The notes: generated by a model from the letters alone, not told the origin. Shown: positions 14,352 to 23,346, numbered from the stretch's first letter. The stretch: DNA of 27,342 nt from Candidatus Bathyarchaeota archaeon (GCA_018397055.1 JAGTQS010000011.1:2077-29418); one strand, 5' to 3'. Numbers and translations are program-made.

Positions 14352-16592
14352 TTAAGGTAACTGTGTATGATATCTTATTGGCTTCCGGCTGAACCTAGTG
14401 ACAGCGTTGACAGAGCCGCATATAGGGCATTTTGTTAGTTCTCTGAAAAATGTTTTTTCACATTTGTTGCAGTAGGTTAAGGTTCTGTCAAATGTGTAGA
14501 ACCCAATTTTATGGTTTTTCGCTATCCTTTGAGTTGTGGCAAACAGCGTTTCAGCATCCGCTTCCGATTCTCCTAATGGAATCTTAAATAGATGGCTACC
14601 TGGAGTTAAAGCCTCAAAACGTGATTCTAAACTTAAAAGGTCGTCCAATGGCAGATTAGCCTCAAGAGGAATGGCTGTCATGCTGGTGTAATAAGGATTT
14701 TCTCTGCCACCAGACACATAGACGTCACCAAGCCCATATCTCTCTATATCTAGCTCTGCCAGCCTTTTCGCCGCATCGAAACTAGGCGTCAACCCTAACG
14801 CGAACCTTAATTTCATGTTTTTAAGGTAGGCTTTCTTTTCCTCTATGATATGAGTTAAGATTTCCTCAGCAAAATCCAAGGCTTCTTCTCCTTCATGAAT
14901 CGATTTGTTTGTTACCGCATGGACAGCCTCGTTTAACCCAACGAACCCAAGTATGCATGTTGATTCTTGAAACCTAAGATAAGGGTCTTGGGCCTCCTTT
15001 GGCAACAAAAAAGATAGAAGCCCCTCTTGAGAACGTCTCAAAATAACTCTGCTTTTAATGTCTAAGGCTCTTAACCCCTTTTCAGTATAGTCACTTAGGA
15101 TCCTGAAAAACTGGTCTTTCTCCCTTCTAGCCTCATAGGCTGCTCGTGGAAGGTTTAATGTTATATTGTCCAAACACCCAGTCCTAACGGTGTCAAGCTC
15201 CCAATCTTTCGTCCAATCGGCGGAAAACCTTAAACCATCAGCCGCATACGAGACCATGTTTGTCTCTTCAGAAACAAGGTTCGCGTAGAAAGGAAGGCCG
15301 CTCAAGGATAAATTGTGGGCTTCAAACAAAATCCTTTCCGCACCTGAATCCTTAAAAGTTTCAGGTCTCATTTTTACAATAACGCTTGGATTAAAAATTG
15401 GCTTAGCATTTCCCCTTTCTCTTAAACATTCCATGATCAGTGAAGCAACAAGCTGACTCTCTTCAATAAAATCTGCATAGACGCCAGAAGTTTCGCCTCC
15501 TGAACTTATAACATCTGCTTCAGAAAGAAAACTAGGTAAAACGGTTTCTAATCCAAGCGAAACTCCCGTCGGGACTGTAATGTTTGTTGTTTCTAAGAAA
15601 AGTCGAAGGCTATCTTTGATTTCATCTTTGGAAAGACCTTTGGCAAACGGAGCTAAAAATACATTAAAATAGTCCAATGCCTGTTCGTTCGTGACCTCAG
15701 CTGAAGCAAGATACAACATGCTAGAAATCAACGAAAGAGCTGACCTAAGGTTCCTAGGCGGTCTTAGTGATATTCGTTGATCCAAAAAATTTTTGAAAGT
15801 TAAACCATTTCTTAAGAAAACTCTCAGGTCGTGCATGACTCCATAAATTTTTAGAATCCATGAGCCGAGATTATTCAGGTATAACGAGCCAGATATGTGA
15901 GCGTCCGCTATGTCTCTTGGCAAAACGTTTAAAAGAGTATACTCCTCGATAACGCGGCTTCCAGCTGTAATCCTAACTTTTTCTACATCGTCTCCCCTGG
16001 CACTGGTCTCCCGCATAAGCAAAGATACATCGTACACGGGGAAACCGAGGCGGGTAAGCTTATGTCTATATTCTTCTAGGCCTCGTTCAATCAAGATGGC
16101 GTTTACGAACTCCCTGATTAATGGGGCAGTTAGATATTTAGTGCCGAGCTTCATCAATCGTTTCTCTGCTTCTCTTGAGATTTTCTGAGCTAGTTCAACT
16201 GGAACTTCAGCCTCTCTGACTAGGGATTCAGCTATTTTGTTCCTGTCAAAATTTTCTATTGCTAGTCTCGAGGTTCTGACAAGCAGTCTTCTTCTAAAAG
16301 CATTACTATCAAGTTCGTCAGCAAACTCAACCAATGTCTTGCCCATGTCAGTGAGTAGATATTTTTTTGTTTCAGGATCAGGCTCAATGAGATCCATTCC
16401 TGTAAGAGTTTTTAGATGATAGGCAAACCTTCCAGCGTCACGATTTGGACTTAGCTTCAGAACATTCATGATTTCAGTATAAGACATTGGTCCTCTTTCG
16501 TAAAGAAGCCTTAGAATGTTCAACCTTAAGGCTGAAGCCACTGCTTTGAGAACTCTTGCTCCTAACCTTCTTCTTCGAGCCAACTTTCTCAC
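14352..16592 (-). CDS. NrdD-like protein with winged helix and ATP cone, lacking the glycyl-radical site
   Basis: 746 residues. Residues about 15-95 look like an ArsR/MarR-type winged helix (ALRLNILRLLYERG, YTEIMNVLKLS, FAYHLKTLTGMDLI). Residues about 100-190 resemble an ATP cone, the nucleotide-sensing domain of ribonucleotide reductases (FDRNKIAESLVREA, then PLIREFVNAILIERGLEEYR). The rest resembles the class III anaerobic reductase barrel: RTGCLDNITLNLPRA at 470-484 around C473, CILGFVGLNEAV at 546-557, and the zinc site C708/C711/C722/C725. The chain then ends 21 residues after the last zinc cysteine with FSRKPIRYHTQLP; the expected RVxGY glycyl-radical loop is missing and no nearby frame restores it. 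The usual HIHDL is YLNNL. Start is GTG. Probably a regulator or pseudo-enzyme. Confidence 0.85.
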   Translation of the reverse strand: MRKLARRRRLGARVLKAVASALRLNILRLLYERGPMSYTEIMNVLKLSPNRDAGRFAYHLKTLTGMDLIEPDPETKKYLLTDMGKTLVEFADELDSNAFRRRLLVRTSRLAIENFDRNKIAESLVREAEVPVELAQKISREAEKRLMKLGTKYLTAPLIREFVNAILIERGLEEYRHKLTRLGFPVYDVSLLMRETSARGDDVEKVRITAGSRVIEEYTLLNVLPRDIADAHISGSLYLNNLGSWILKIYGVMHDLRVFLRNGLTFKNFLDQRISLRPPRNLRSALSLISSMLYLASAEVTNEQALDYFNVFLAPFAKGLSKDEIKDSLRLFLETTNITVPTGVSLGLETVLPSFLSEADVISSGGETSGVYADFIEESQLVASLIMECLRERGNAKPIFNPSVIVKMRPETFKDSGAERILFEAHNLSLSGLPFYANLVSEETNMVSYAADGLRFSADWTKDWELDTVRTGCLDNITLNLPRAAYEARREKDQFFRILSDYTEKGLRALDIKSRVILRRSQEGLLSFLLPKEAQDPYLRFQESTCILGFVGLNEAVHAVTNKSIHEGEEALDFAEEILTHIIEEKKAYLKNMKLRFALGLTPSFDAAKRLAELDIERYGLGDVYVSGGRENPYYTSMTAIPLEANLPLDDLLSLESRFEALTPGSHLFKIPLGESEADAETLFATTQRIAKNHKIGFYTFDRTLTYCNKCEKTFFRELTKCPICGSVNAVTRFSRKPIRYHTQLP

Positions 16593-16757
16593 AGTTACCC
16601 TTTAGATTATTCGATTCAAATAACATCCTTTCTGGATTCTGAATAGGTCTTTTTGGTTAAAGTCAAATTCTTTACTATAATTACTTAAAGTATCTCGTTA
16701 AAAGATTTTGGTAACATCAATCTTTTTGAAAACCTAACCGTAATGTTTAGCTAAAAA

Positions 16758-16765
16758 TATTTATA
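16758..16765 (+). promoter_or_regulatory. TATA box of the split transketolase operon
   Basis: TATTTATA within CTAAAAATATTTATACC. A transcript start 25-28 nt downstream falls at about 16786-16790, on the ATG at 16788, so the first gene is probably read from a leaderless mRNA. No ribosome-binding site is seen before that ATG, which agrees. Confidence 0.65.
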
Positions 16766-16787
16766 CCGTCTCTGTTAATCATGTTCT

Positions 16788-17612
16788 ATGCACTCTCAAA
16801 CGACAATCAGAAGCCTCGAAGAAAAAGCGTTGGCTATTAGAAAAGGCATTATAGAAATAATGGCAAACGGAAAAAGAGGACACCTTGGAGGTTCACTATC
16901 AATCGCCGACATTATTGCAGCATTATACTTTCACCAAATGAGAATTGACCCTAAAAATCCAAACTGGGAAGACAGAGACCGCTTTGTATTAAGTAAAGGG
17001 CACAGCGTCCTCGCCCAATACGTTACGCTTGCGGAACTAGGTTTCTTTCCAAGAGAAGAACTGAAAAAGGTAAAGAAGATTGGCAGCATTCTTCAAGGGC
17101 ATCCAGACAGGCTTAAAACGCCTGGAATTGAGGCATCAACTGGGTCGCTAGGGCAAGGACTTTCAGTTGCGTGCGGTATGGCTTTAGGAGCCAAAATCCA
17201 AGGGAAGGATTTTCGTACCTACGTCATTGTTGGTGATGGGGAAAGCACGGAAGGAATGATTTGGGAAGCAGCCATTTTCGCAGCTCATTACAAACTTGAC
17301 AACTTAACTGGAATAACGGATCAGAACAGGCTTATGGCTTCTGGCAGTACGATCGTTGGTTCTCTGGTTCCAAAATGGCGTGCCTTTGGCTGGGAAACAA
17401 GAGAGATAGATGGGCATAATATGAGCGAAATTTTAGACGCGTTGGATTGGGCTTTAACAATTAAAAATCGACCAGTAATGCTGGTGTGTAATACTATTAA
17501 GGGTCGAGGAATTTCGTTCGTCGAGAACAATGTGGACTTCCACCATTGTGCGTTAACCAATGAGCAATATGAAAAAGCATTGAAAGAACTTGAAAAAGGA
17601 GGCAAAAAATAA
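16788..17612 (+). CDS. tktA: Transketolase, N-terminal (thiamine diphosphate-binding) subunit
   Basis: Split transketolases transfer two-carbon ketol units between sugar phosphates; in Archaea lacking an oxidative pentose pathway they make ribose and erythrose phosphates. This subunit has GKRGHLGGSLSIADI at 28-42, DRFVLSKGHSVLAQY near 64, the GSLGQGLSVACGMALGAK segment, and the diphosphate/Mg site GDGESTEGMIWEA at 149-161 with N180 about 30 residues on. Length 274 matches the N half of a full enzyme. The stop overlaps the next ATG by one base (TAATG), so translation is coupled and the subunits are made together. Confidence 0.95.
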   Translation: MHSQTTIRSLEEKALAIRKGIIEIMANGKRGHLGGSLSIADIIAALYFHQMRIDPKNPNWEDRDRFVLSKGHSVLAQYVTLAELGFFPREELKKVKKIGSILQGHPDRLKTPGIEASTGSLGQGLSVACGMALGAKIQGKDFRTYVIVGDGESTEGMIWEAAIFAAHYKLDNLTGITDQNRLMASGSTIVGSLVPKWRAFGWETREIDGHNMSEILDALDWALTIKNRPVMLVCNTIKGRGISFVENNVDFHHCALTNEQYEKALKELEKGGKK

Positions 17613-18556
17613 TGCAAAGTATGGAAGACATGAGAGATGCTTATGGAGAAGCGCTTGCCCAGATTGGCGAAGATCCACGTGTAGTAGTTCTTGATGCGGA
17701 CTTGTCGCATTCTAATAAAACAGACATTTTCAGGAAGAAGTATCCAGATAGGTTTTTTGATGTTGGAATAGCTGAAGCTAACATGGTTGGAGTTGCAGCT
17801 GGGCTTTCACTTACTGGGCTTATCCCGTTTATCAACACCTTTTCAGTTTTTGCTGTTGGACGGGTTTACGATCAGATTCGAATCTCTGTGTGTTACCAGA
17901 AAGCTAATGTTAAGATTGTTGGAACAAGCGCAGGATTGTCTGATGCTCATGACGGTGCTACACACCAATCAGTAGATGATGTGGCATTGGCAAGAGTATT
18001 GCCAAACATGACAGTGGTTGCGCCATGTGACGGAATAGAGGTAAGAAAGGCTGTAAGAGCCATTTACGAACATTTTGGCCCAGTCTACTTACGGATCGAT
18101 CGTATGCCAGTGCCGTTTGTTTGGGAATCCACGGAAAATTGTCAATTTAAAATCGGAAAGGCTAACGTCGTCAAAGAAGGCTCTGATGTTACAATAATTG
18201 CGTCTGGATGTACCGTTCACCTAGCTGTAAAGGCAGCTGACCTAATTTCCAAAGCAGGTGTGAAAGCTGAAATTTTGGACATGCACACAATTAAGCCCAT
18301 AGACGAAGAAGCCATAATAAGGGCAGCTAAAAAAACAGGAGCCTTCGTAACAGTTGAGGAACATAGCGTGATCGGAGCTTTAGGGGGCGCCGTCGCAGAG
18401 GTTCTAGGCGAAAAGTATCCAACACCATTAGAACGGATAGGTATAAAAGACATGTTTGGCGAGTCAGCATTAGATTGGGATGAGCTTTTGAAGGCTTATG
18501 ACATTACGGTCGAAGCAATAGTTGATGCTGCAAAAGGGGTTCTTCATAGAAAGTAA
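17612..18556 (+). CDS. tktB: Transketolase, C-terminal subunit
   Basis: Second half of the split transketolase. It carries the pyrimidine-binding domain, with the catalytic glutamate of thiamine activation at E55 in VGIAEANMVGVAAGLS, then INTFSVFAVGRVYDQIRI and the DAHDGATHQSVDDVALARVLPNM loop. The C-terminal transketolase fold starts near residue 185 (GSDVTIIASGCTVHLAVKAA) and ends with EEHSVIGALGGAVAEVL. Length 314 fits. It starts at the TAATG junction; the second ATG at 17621 is a possible alternative. It converges on the SDR gene with a 14-nt gap. Confidence 0.95.
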   Translation: MQSMEDMRDAYGEALAQIGEDPRVVVLDADLSHSNKTDIFRKKYPDRFFDVGIAEANMVGVAAGLSLTGLIPFINTFSVFAVGRVYDQIRISVCYQKANVKIVGTSAGLSDAHDGATHQSVDDVALARVLPNMTVVAPCDGIEVRKAVRAIYEHFGPVYLRIDRMPVPFVWESTENCQFKIGKANVVKEGSDVTIIASGCTVHLAVKAADLISKAGVKAEILDMHTIKPIDEEAIIRAAKKTGAFVTVEEHSVIGALGGAVAEVLGEKYPTPLERIGIKDMFGESALDWDELLKAYDITVEAIVDAAKGVLHRK

Positions 18557-18570
18557 TTCTTTGGTATATC

Positions 18571-19392
18571 CTAGAAGAGAATGTATCCGCCACAAACAGA
18601 GATGCATTGCCCAGTAACATAGTCTGAGAGGTCAGTAACAAGAAACTCAACAACTTTCGCCACATCTTCAGGCGTTCCTAGACGACCTAACGGAATCTGC
18701 GTTTCAAGACGTTTCGCAACTTCTCCCTTCCTTCCCTCTGCGACAGCTCTTGATGTAGCGATCCATCCAGGCGCTATACAGTTAACAGTGATGTTGTAAG
18801 GTCCAAGTTCAGCTGCAAGACAGCGCGTGTAATGTATAATCGCTGCCTTTGCAACACTGTACGACATAGCATTCAACATCTCAGAAGATACGTGCAGTCC
18901 TGCCTGAGAAGCCACATTCACGATTTTCCCGTACCTTTGTTTTTTCATCGGAACACTGGCAGCTTGACAACATAGGATTGTACCAGTGAGATTAACGTCC
19001 ATTATAAACTGGTGATCATCCATTAGAGCTGACGACGGGTAAGTAACTGGTGTTCCAGCTTTGGCGCCAAGACGGTTAAGATTGCCTCCAGCATTATTGA
19101 CAAGAATGTCGAGAGGCCCAAACTCCTCAAGCACTTGTCTAAACATTCCATCAACCTGATCTTTTTTAGTGACATCCGCTTTAATTCCTATTGATTTTCT
19201 TCCCATGTTTTTTATTTCATCCATCACTGTAGAGGCCGTAAGTTTTTCGTCATAATCTTTTGCTGAGTCCAAGTTAATGTCGTTCACAACCACGTCTGCC
19301 CCGATACGTGCTAGATGTAAGGCATAAGCTCTACCTAAGCCTCTCCCAGCTCCAGTCACTAAAGCTACTTTTCCCTGAAGTTTTAAAGACAT
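18571..19392 (-). CDS. Short-chain dehydrogenase/reductase (SDR), substrate unknown
   Basis: Classical SDR oxidoreductase using NAD(P)(H). The cofactor turn TGAGRGLG lies at residues 13-20, VNNAG at 98-102, and the catalytic triad is S162, Y178 and K182 in MSYSVAKAA, followed by PGWIATSRA and a family-typical end (VEFLVTDLSDYVTGQCISVCGG). I start it at the ATG at 19392 (273 residues); an in-frame TTG at 19425 lies in the TATA-like region and adds a peptide unlike SDR N termini. A ~20-residue loop after NNAG is longer than usual. The sequence looks FabG-like, but Archaea generally lack type II fatty acid synthesis, so another substrate is likely. Confidence 0.93.
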   Translation of the reverse strand: MSLKLQGKVALVTGAGRGLGRAYALHLARIGADVVVNDINLDSAKDYDEKLTASTVMDEIKNMGRKSIGIKADVTKKDQVDGMFRQVLEEFGPLDILVNNAGGNLNRLGAKAGTPVTYPSSALMDDHQFIMDVNLTGTILCCQAASVPMKKQRYGKIVNVASQAGLHVSSEMLNAMSYSVAKAAIIHYTRCLAAELGPYNITVNCIAPGWIATSRAVAEGRKGEVAKRLETQIPLGRLGTPEDVAKVVEFLVTDLSDYVTGQCISVCGGYILF

Positions 19393-19424
19393 AACCAACA
19401 CCACTTTTCTAAACTTTTTTAACA

Positions 19425-19432
19425 ATTTAAAA
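19425..19432 (-). promoter_or_regulatory. Probable TATA box of the SDR gene
   Basis: Minus-strand TTTTAAAT, placing the transcript start near 19402, about ten bases before the ATG at 19392. It supports that start over the TTG at 19425. Confidence 0.45.
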
Positions 19433-19458
19433 CTTTAAAAATATCCTTAATTGCCGGT

Positions 19459-20076
19459 TTACCTCCTCCTTGCTGATAATAATGAAATTGTCTCAAACGC
19501 AACCTTCTTTTCATCAACCACAACAGTTTTGAAACCTCGCTTCGTAAACTGCTCGATAGTTTTTTCGATGCTGGAAAGTGTAGATTGAACTAGGAGGATA
19601 CGCCCGTCACGTTTTAAATGCTTCGGCGCGTCTGTGATGAAGAGGCTGATTACTCTTCTTCCCGTTGCACCACCTGACCACGCATAATCAACCCAGCTGT
19701 TAAGGCTTTCATTTTTAATGGGCAAGTACGGCGCATTGAAAAGAATAAGGTCGAACAACACTTCTTCTCGTAATGGTCCAAAAAGGTCTCCTTGAATCAC
19801 TTCAATTTTGTCGAAGACTCCATTAGCAACAGCATTGTACTTAATACATTTCACAGCGTTTGGATTAACATCTATCGCGACGACCTTTCTGGCTTTTTCT
19901 GCAGAGATGATAGACAAAATTCCGCATCCAGCACCAACGTCAATAACATCCTCGTTTGGATTAACTTCCAGATTTTCAGCGATTAGGAACGAGTCTTCTG
20001 TTGGTTCATAAACATCGCTAAAGACGGTGAAAGTAAAATCATCAAAAAACACCTTTTTTCCGTAAGATCTTTCCAT
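19459..20076 (-). CDS. HemK/PrmC-family protein methyltransferase
   Basis: S-adenosylmethionine-dependent methyltransferase of the HemK family; archaeal and eukaryotic members (Mtq2 type) methylate the glutamine of the GGQ motif in release factor aRF1. It has the N-terminal VYEPTEDSFLIAENL signature (residues 22-36), SAM motif I DVGAGCGILS at 46-55, AIDVNPNAV, and NAPY at 114-117 in the place of NPPY, the glutamine-binding motif. NAPY is a known kind of variation in short HemK-like proteins. Start is the ATG at 20076 (205 residues), preceded by GAGG at 6 nt; the TTG at 20088 is less likely. It is a stand-alone methyltransferase domain without the bacterial PrmC N-terminal domain. The substrate is inferred from the family. 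Confidence 0.9.
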   Translation of the reverse strand: MERSYGKKVFFDDFTFTVFSDVYEPTEDSFLIAENLEVNPNEDVIDVGAGCGILSIISAEKARKVVAIDVNPNAVKCIKYNAVANGVFDKIEVIQGDLFGPLREEVLFDLILFNAPYLPIKNESLNSWVDYAWSGGATGRRVISLFITDAPKHLKRDGRILLVQSTLSSIEKTIEQFTKRGFKTVVVDEKKVAFETISLLSARRR

Positions 20077-20264
20077 AAAAAACCTCAAAACATTAAATAT
20101 TGCAGTTATACTACGGATTTCACGTAATTGTATGCATATTTATTGGGAATTTAGGGTGGCACAATCAAATAAACCTTGGCATACACGTGAGAATTAGGAT
20201 CTCATCATATTATTGGGTTTTGTAGAAGAATGTTTCATAAGATACGGTGAGAAGATAGGAGGCG

Positions 20265-20852
20265 TCACCAAATTCCATCAACCTTCAAATGAGTTAGATA
20301 ACCCAGCGAACCAAACAATGGCAATGAAAAGATCTTTGGTATGTTGCTGATCGATAACGGAAAATCGCCAAATATGAGAAAGCCAATGCCAATGAGAAAT
20401 AATGAATAAACGGTCAACGATCTGAAGTTATGAAAAGTTTCCGTCGTTCTCCATCTTAAATACACACCAGAAAAGAGAAGCCAAATAAAAACGGGCGCAA
20501 AAAGAAGCAACGCATATTTTTTATGCCACTTTATCGGTTCAATCTCGCCTTTCATTTTCCTGTTTACATACGCGGAAGGCAGGTCTGGAAGAAAATTACT
20601 GTAAAGAAAAATTAGAATGTTCCAAATTAACGAGTTAGTTGGATTCTCCCCGAAATAATAGAAAAGGGCAAAGCCGTATAGTATGATTATGGGCAAAATC
20701 ATAAATTGGAAAACCTTCGAAAGCATACGAAGATGTTCAACTGTTTCCTTCTTCATATACCAAACTCTTAGCCTCGAGTTTACAGTTCGATTTAAAGATC
20801 TGAAAAATCCTAACACAGCATTGTGAAGGGCAGTATCCAAAACCATAAGCAT
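20265..20852 (-). CDS. Membrane protein, possibly YdjM-like metal-dependent hydrolase family
   Basis: 195 residues with about four membrane segments (47-67, 74-88, 113-131, 146-163). Between them are FLPDLPSAYVNRKMKG (residues 87-102) with a DxxS-like turn, and near the C terminus GYLTHLKVDGIW with H188 and D192. This pattern of an early LPD motif and a late HLxxD motif recalls YdjM/LexA-regulated membrane hydrolase-type proteins that keep phospholipase-like metal residues, but the match is loose. It is on its own, upstream of the HemK gene with 176 nt between. Product function is not known to me. Confidence 0.6.
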   Translation of the reverse strand: MLMVLDTALHNAVLGFFRSLNRTVNSRLRVWYMKKETVEHLRMLSKVFQFMILPIIILYGFALFYYFGENPTNSLIWNILIFLYSNFLPDLPSAYVNRKMKGEIEPIKWHKKYALLLFAPVFIWLLFSGVYLRWRTTETFHNFRSLTVYSLFLIGIGFLIFGDFPLSISNIPKIFSLPLFGSLGYLTHLKVDGIW

Positions 20853-21145
20853 GTTGTAAATAGCTGAAAATAGTCTCTTGATTTTAGATATTGCCAGTTA
20901 AGTCACCCTTTGATAGATGCATGCCTTGAGACTTATTTTTCTTTTGTAACTTATATCAATCGGAATATTAAGAACTCTCAAATTTTTTAGCAAGGAAACC
21001 GAAAAGATTAACACAACAAACTTACAGTTTACAATAAGTTTTTGATTGAACAACAAATCTCAGAAAAAGGGGTAAAACAATAAGGGTAATAAGCCTTAAA
21101 TTGGAAGAACATGAAAGCATACCACAAAAGACCAAGTGACATTTC
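20853..21145. other. Intergenic region between divergent genes, nothing assigned
   Basis: 293 nt between the membrane protein gene (minus) and the second radical SAM gene (plus). It is AT-rich and must hold both promoters. A weak TATA-like CCTTAAATTGG near 21095 precedes the plus gene. I see no RNA gene, repeat or convincing ORF. Confidence 0.4.
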
Positions 21146-22315
21146 ATGAGGAAATTTCCAGTACAGTTCTTGTGGCCTGTTTGTAGAAATCCTGAGCTCT
21201 TGAAGAGTTTCGCAAGAGGCGCGTACAGAAGATATGTTCAAGCAAAGTTGGACTATCGACGTGAAGATGGAGTAAGCCATTCACTTTGGATGATAAGTCC
21301 AAGAATCACGCATCGCTGCAACCACCGATGCGCTATCTGTGCACAATGGGGGGAAAGCGGTTACAATGCGAGAGATGACACTCCGAAGGTTACGGGTGAG
21401 GTGCCTCTCGAGGTTTACAAGAGGGTTGTGGACGAGGTTGCTCCGTTAAAGGTTCATTTCTACATTACAGGCGGGGAGCCTTTTCTCTACCAGCCGCTGG
21501 TTCCATTTGTAAACTACGTTAAGCAGAAGGGTCTCACTGTGCAGATAGTGACAAACGGCGTTGGACTTGAAAAAAATGCTGAGACAATTGTTGAAAACGG
21601 ATGGGACATGATCTGCGTATCTCTAGATGGGCCTAGAGAAGTTCACGACCGATGCCGAGGAGTACAGGGAGCCTACGACACGGCTGTCAAAGGAATAATG
21701 AAGATTCAGGAACTGAAGAAAGAAAAGAAAAAGGTGAAACCACAGTTTTTCATGATTGCCACAATCTCCAAGACCAACGAGTCGATGCTGGTTGAAACCG
21801 TCAGAGAAGCAGAGAAACTGAGTCCAGACGGCATGGTAATCTACTACTCTTGGTTTACGAGAGAGTGGATTGGAGAAAACCACACAAGGTTATTTCAAGA
21901 GAAACTAAGCGTTGCACCGTTTGCGTGGAAGGGCTACGTCCGCGACACAACCAACATGGATATTGACAGAATTGCTGAACAGGTAAAAGTAATAAAGTCT
22001 GAAAAGTTCAAGATGCCCATACTTTTTGTGCCAGACTTGAAAACGGATGAAATTAAGAAATACTATCATGAACCAGAAAACTTTTTTGGCTACAAAAACT
22101 GTGTTACGCCCTGGTTTGAATTGGACATAATGCCTAACGGCGACGTTGTCACTTGCAGAGACTTCCCAGACTATGTTACGGGAAACATTAAAGAACAGAG
22201 CATTCTAGATATTTTCAATAGCGAGAAACATCGAAGATTCAGACAAGCCTTGAGAAGCTGCCAGAACGGCGTTTTCCCAATATGCTCTCGATGCTGCGGT
22301 TTAATGGGTTTCTAA
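21146..22315 (+). CDS. Radical SAM protein with short SPASM-like C terminus
   Basis: 389 residues. The radical SAM cluster motif CNHRCAIC is at C58/C62/C65, with TGGEPFLYQPL near 107 and SLDGPREVHDRCRG near 158, typical of the SPASM/twitch branch. The C-terminal region (NCVTPWFELDIMPNGDVVTCRDFPDYVTGNI, then CQNGVFPICSRCCGLMGF) has the PxGxVxxC pattern of a SPASM/twitch domain holding an auxiliary cluster. The N-terminal ~45 residues are basic and lack a recognised domain. Substrate unknown. No peptide-like ORF is visible alongside it; the nearest gene downstream is a glycosyltransferase with its own promoter, so a small-molecule or lipid substrate is as likely as a peptide. Confidence 0.88.
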   Translation: MRKFPVQFLWPVCRNPELLKSFARGAYRRYVQAKLDYRREDGVSHSLWMISPRITHRCNHRCAICAQWGESGYNARDDTPKVTGEVPLEVYKRVVDEVAPLKVHFYITGGEPFLYQPLVPFVNYVKQKGLTVQIVTNGVGLEKNAETIVENGWDMICVSLDGPREVHDRCRGVQGAYDTAVKGIMKIQELKKEKKKVKPQFFMIATISKTNESMLVETVREAEKLSPDGMVIYYSWFTREWIGENHTRLFQEKLSVAPFAWKGYVRDTTNMDIDRIAEQVKVIKSEKFKMPILFVPDLKTDEIKKYYHEPENFFGYKNCVTPWFELDIMPNGDVVTCRDFPDYVTGNIKEQSILDIFNSEKHRRFRQALRSCQNGVFPICSRCCGLMGF

Positions 22316-22482
22316 TCAATCATTATTTTTGTAGTATAGATTTTCGTGCAATTTTTTTGATAATACTCTTTAAACTTGTTCTTTTTCAACATAATTCCCC
22401 ATTAACAATTTCAAGATTAATTGCTGTTAAAATTTAAATGAACCAATTGGCATGAAATTTTGGGGCGTCAACTGGGATAAGC

Positions 22483-22490
22483 ATATATAT
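22483..22490 (+). promoter_or_regulatory. TATA box of the glycosyltransferase gene
   Basis: ATATATAT within GCATATATATTTTG. A transcript start is expected near 22512, giving a leader of about 50 nt to the ATG at 22564. This excludes the in-frame TTG at 22492 as a start. Confidence 0.6.
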
Positions 22491-22563
22491 TTTGTTCGAT
22501 TCAAAGTGGTTTAACAATATTCGATTTGAGGCTGCTATTGAATACCATGGAGACCTGTCAATA

Positions 22564-23322
22564 ATGAAGCCTGTGGACGTGGTTGTGCTCACTAAGAATA
22601 GTGAACGTTTGTTGAAAGAATGCGTTGAAGCTGTTTACAAGTATGTGCCTGTCAATCGCCTCATAATTGTCGATGGCTATTCCACCGATAAAACTTTCCA
22701 AATAGTGAACGAGTTTCAAGAAAAATATAGAAATGTCGTCTTTACACAAGATCGAGGTACACGAGGGGAAGCGCGGCAAAAAGCGATAGAGATGATTGAA
22801 ACCGACTGGTTCATGTTTGTCGACAGCGACGTAATTCTATCAAAAGACTGGTTTGCCAAGGCTGAAAAACTCATAAAAGACGATGTAGGCGCAATATGGG
22901 GAATCGAAATATGGTCCGTACTGATGAAGATGAGAATTATTAACCTCTTTCTCAGGCTGACAATGAAAATATTTCACGGAAGGGGCGGAACACACGACCT
23001 TCTTGTCCGCCGCAAAGCCGTCGAAGGTATAAAGATACCACATTACTTGCACACGTATGAAGACGCATACATAAGATCGTGGATAATAAAACAAGGTTAC
23101 AAAGTATTAGGTGTCTATGACCCTTACTGCATCCACTACAGACCAAACACGGTATGGACTTTCAGCCAAAACATCGGATTCATAATAAGCGACATAAAAT
23201 ACGCTCTCCGCAACCCTGCACTCATACTATCATATGGATTCTACGCCGCTATTGTTGCACACCAGATTCTATTACACAAATACAAGACAAAAAACGTACA
23301 GAACAAAACAAGAAAACCATAA
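22564..23322 (+). CDS. Family 2 (GT-A) glycosyltransferase
   Basis: Transfers a sugar from a nucleotide-sugar donor, probably to a lipid-linked or cell-surface acceptor on the cytoplasmic face. The GT-A opening VDVVVLTKNSERLLKECVEAV begins at residue 4, followed by LIIVDGYSTDKT and the metal/donor motif FVDSDV with D87/D89. TYEDAYIRSWIIKQGYK near 180 corresponds to the ED acceptor-site motif of the family. A hydrophobic segment near the C terminus (PALILSYGFYAAIVAHQILL) may attach it to the membrane, followed by a lysine-rich end. The ATG at 22564 is preceded by GGAG at about ten bases. The 252-residue length is short but complete. Donor and acceptor are unknown. Confidence 0.9.
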   Translation: MKPVDVVVLTKNSERLLKECVEAVYKYVPVNRLIIVDGYSTDKTFQIVNEFQEKYRNVVFTQDRGTRGEARQKAIEMIETDWFMFVDSDVILSKDWFAKAEKLIKDDVGAIWGIEIWSVLMKMRIINLFLRLTMKIFHGRGGTHDLLVRRKAVEGIKIPHYLHTYEDAYIRSWIIKQGYKVLGVYDPYCIHYRPNTVWTFSQNIGFIISDIKYALRNPALILSYGFYAAIVAHQILLHKYKTKNVQNKTRKP

Positions 23323-23346
23323 AAATCCGCGCAAAAAAATAAAAAT

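Noticed and set aside
14352..14420. Frameshift near the end of the NrdD-like gene hiding a glycyl-radical motif
   Set aside because: Reading the other two frames through the 3' end and up to the RNase P RNA gives no RVxGY-like or WNxGK-like sequence.
20155..20275. Short inverted repeats (TGAGA/TCTCA near 20190 and GGTGA/TCACC near 20246-20270)
   Set aside because: Five-base stems with long loops are expected by chance; no T-run or conserved motif follows them.
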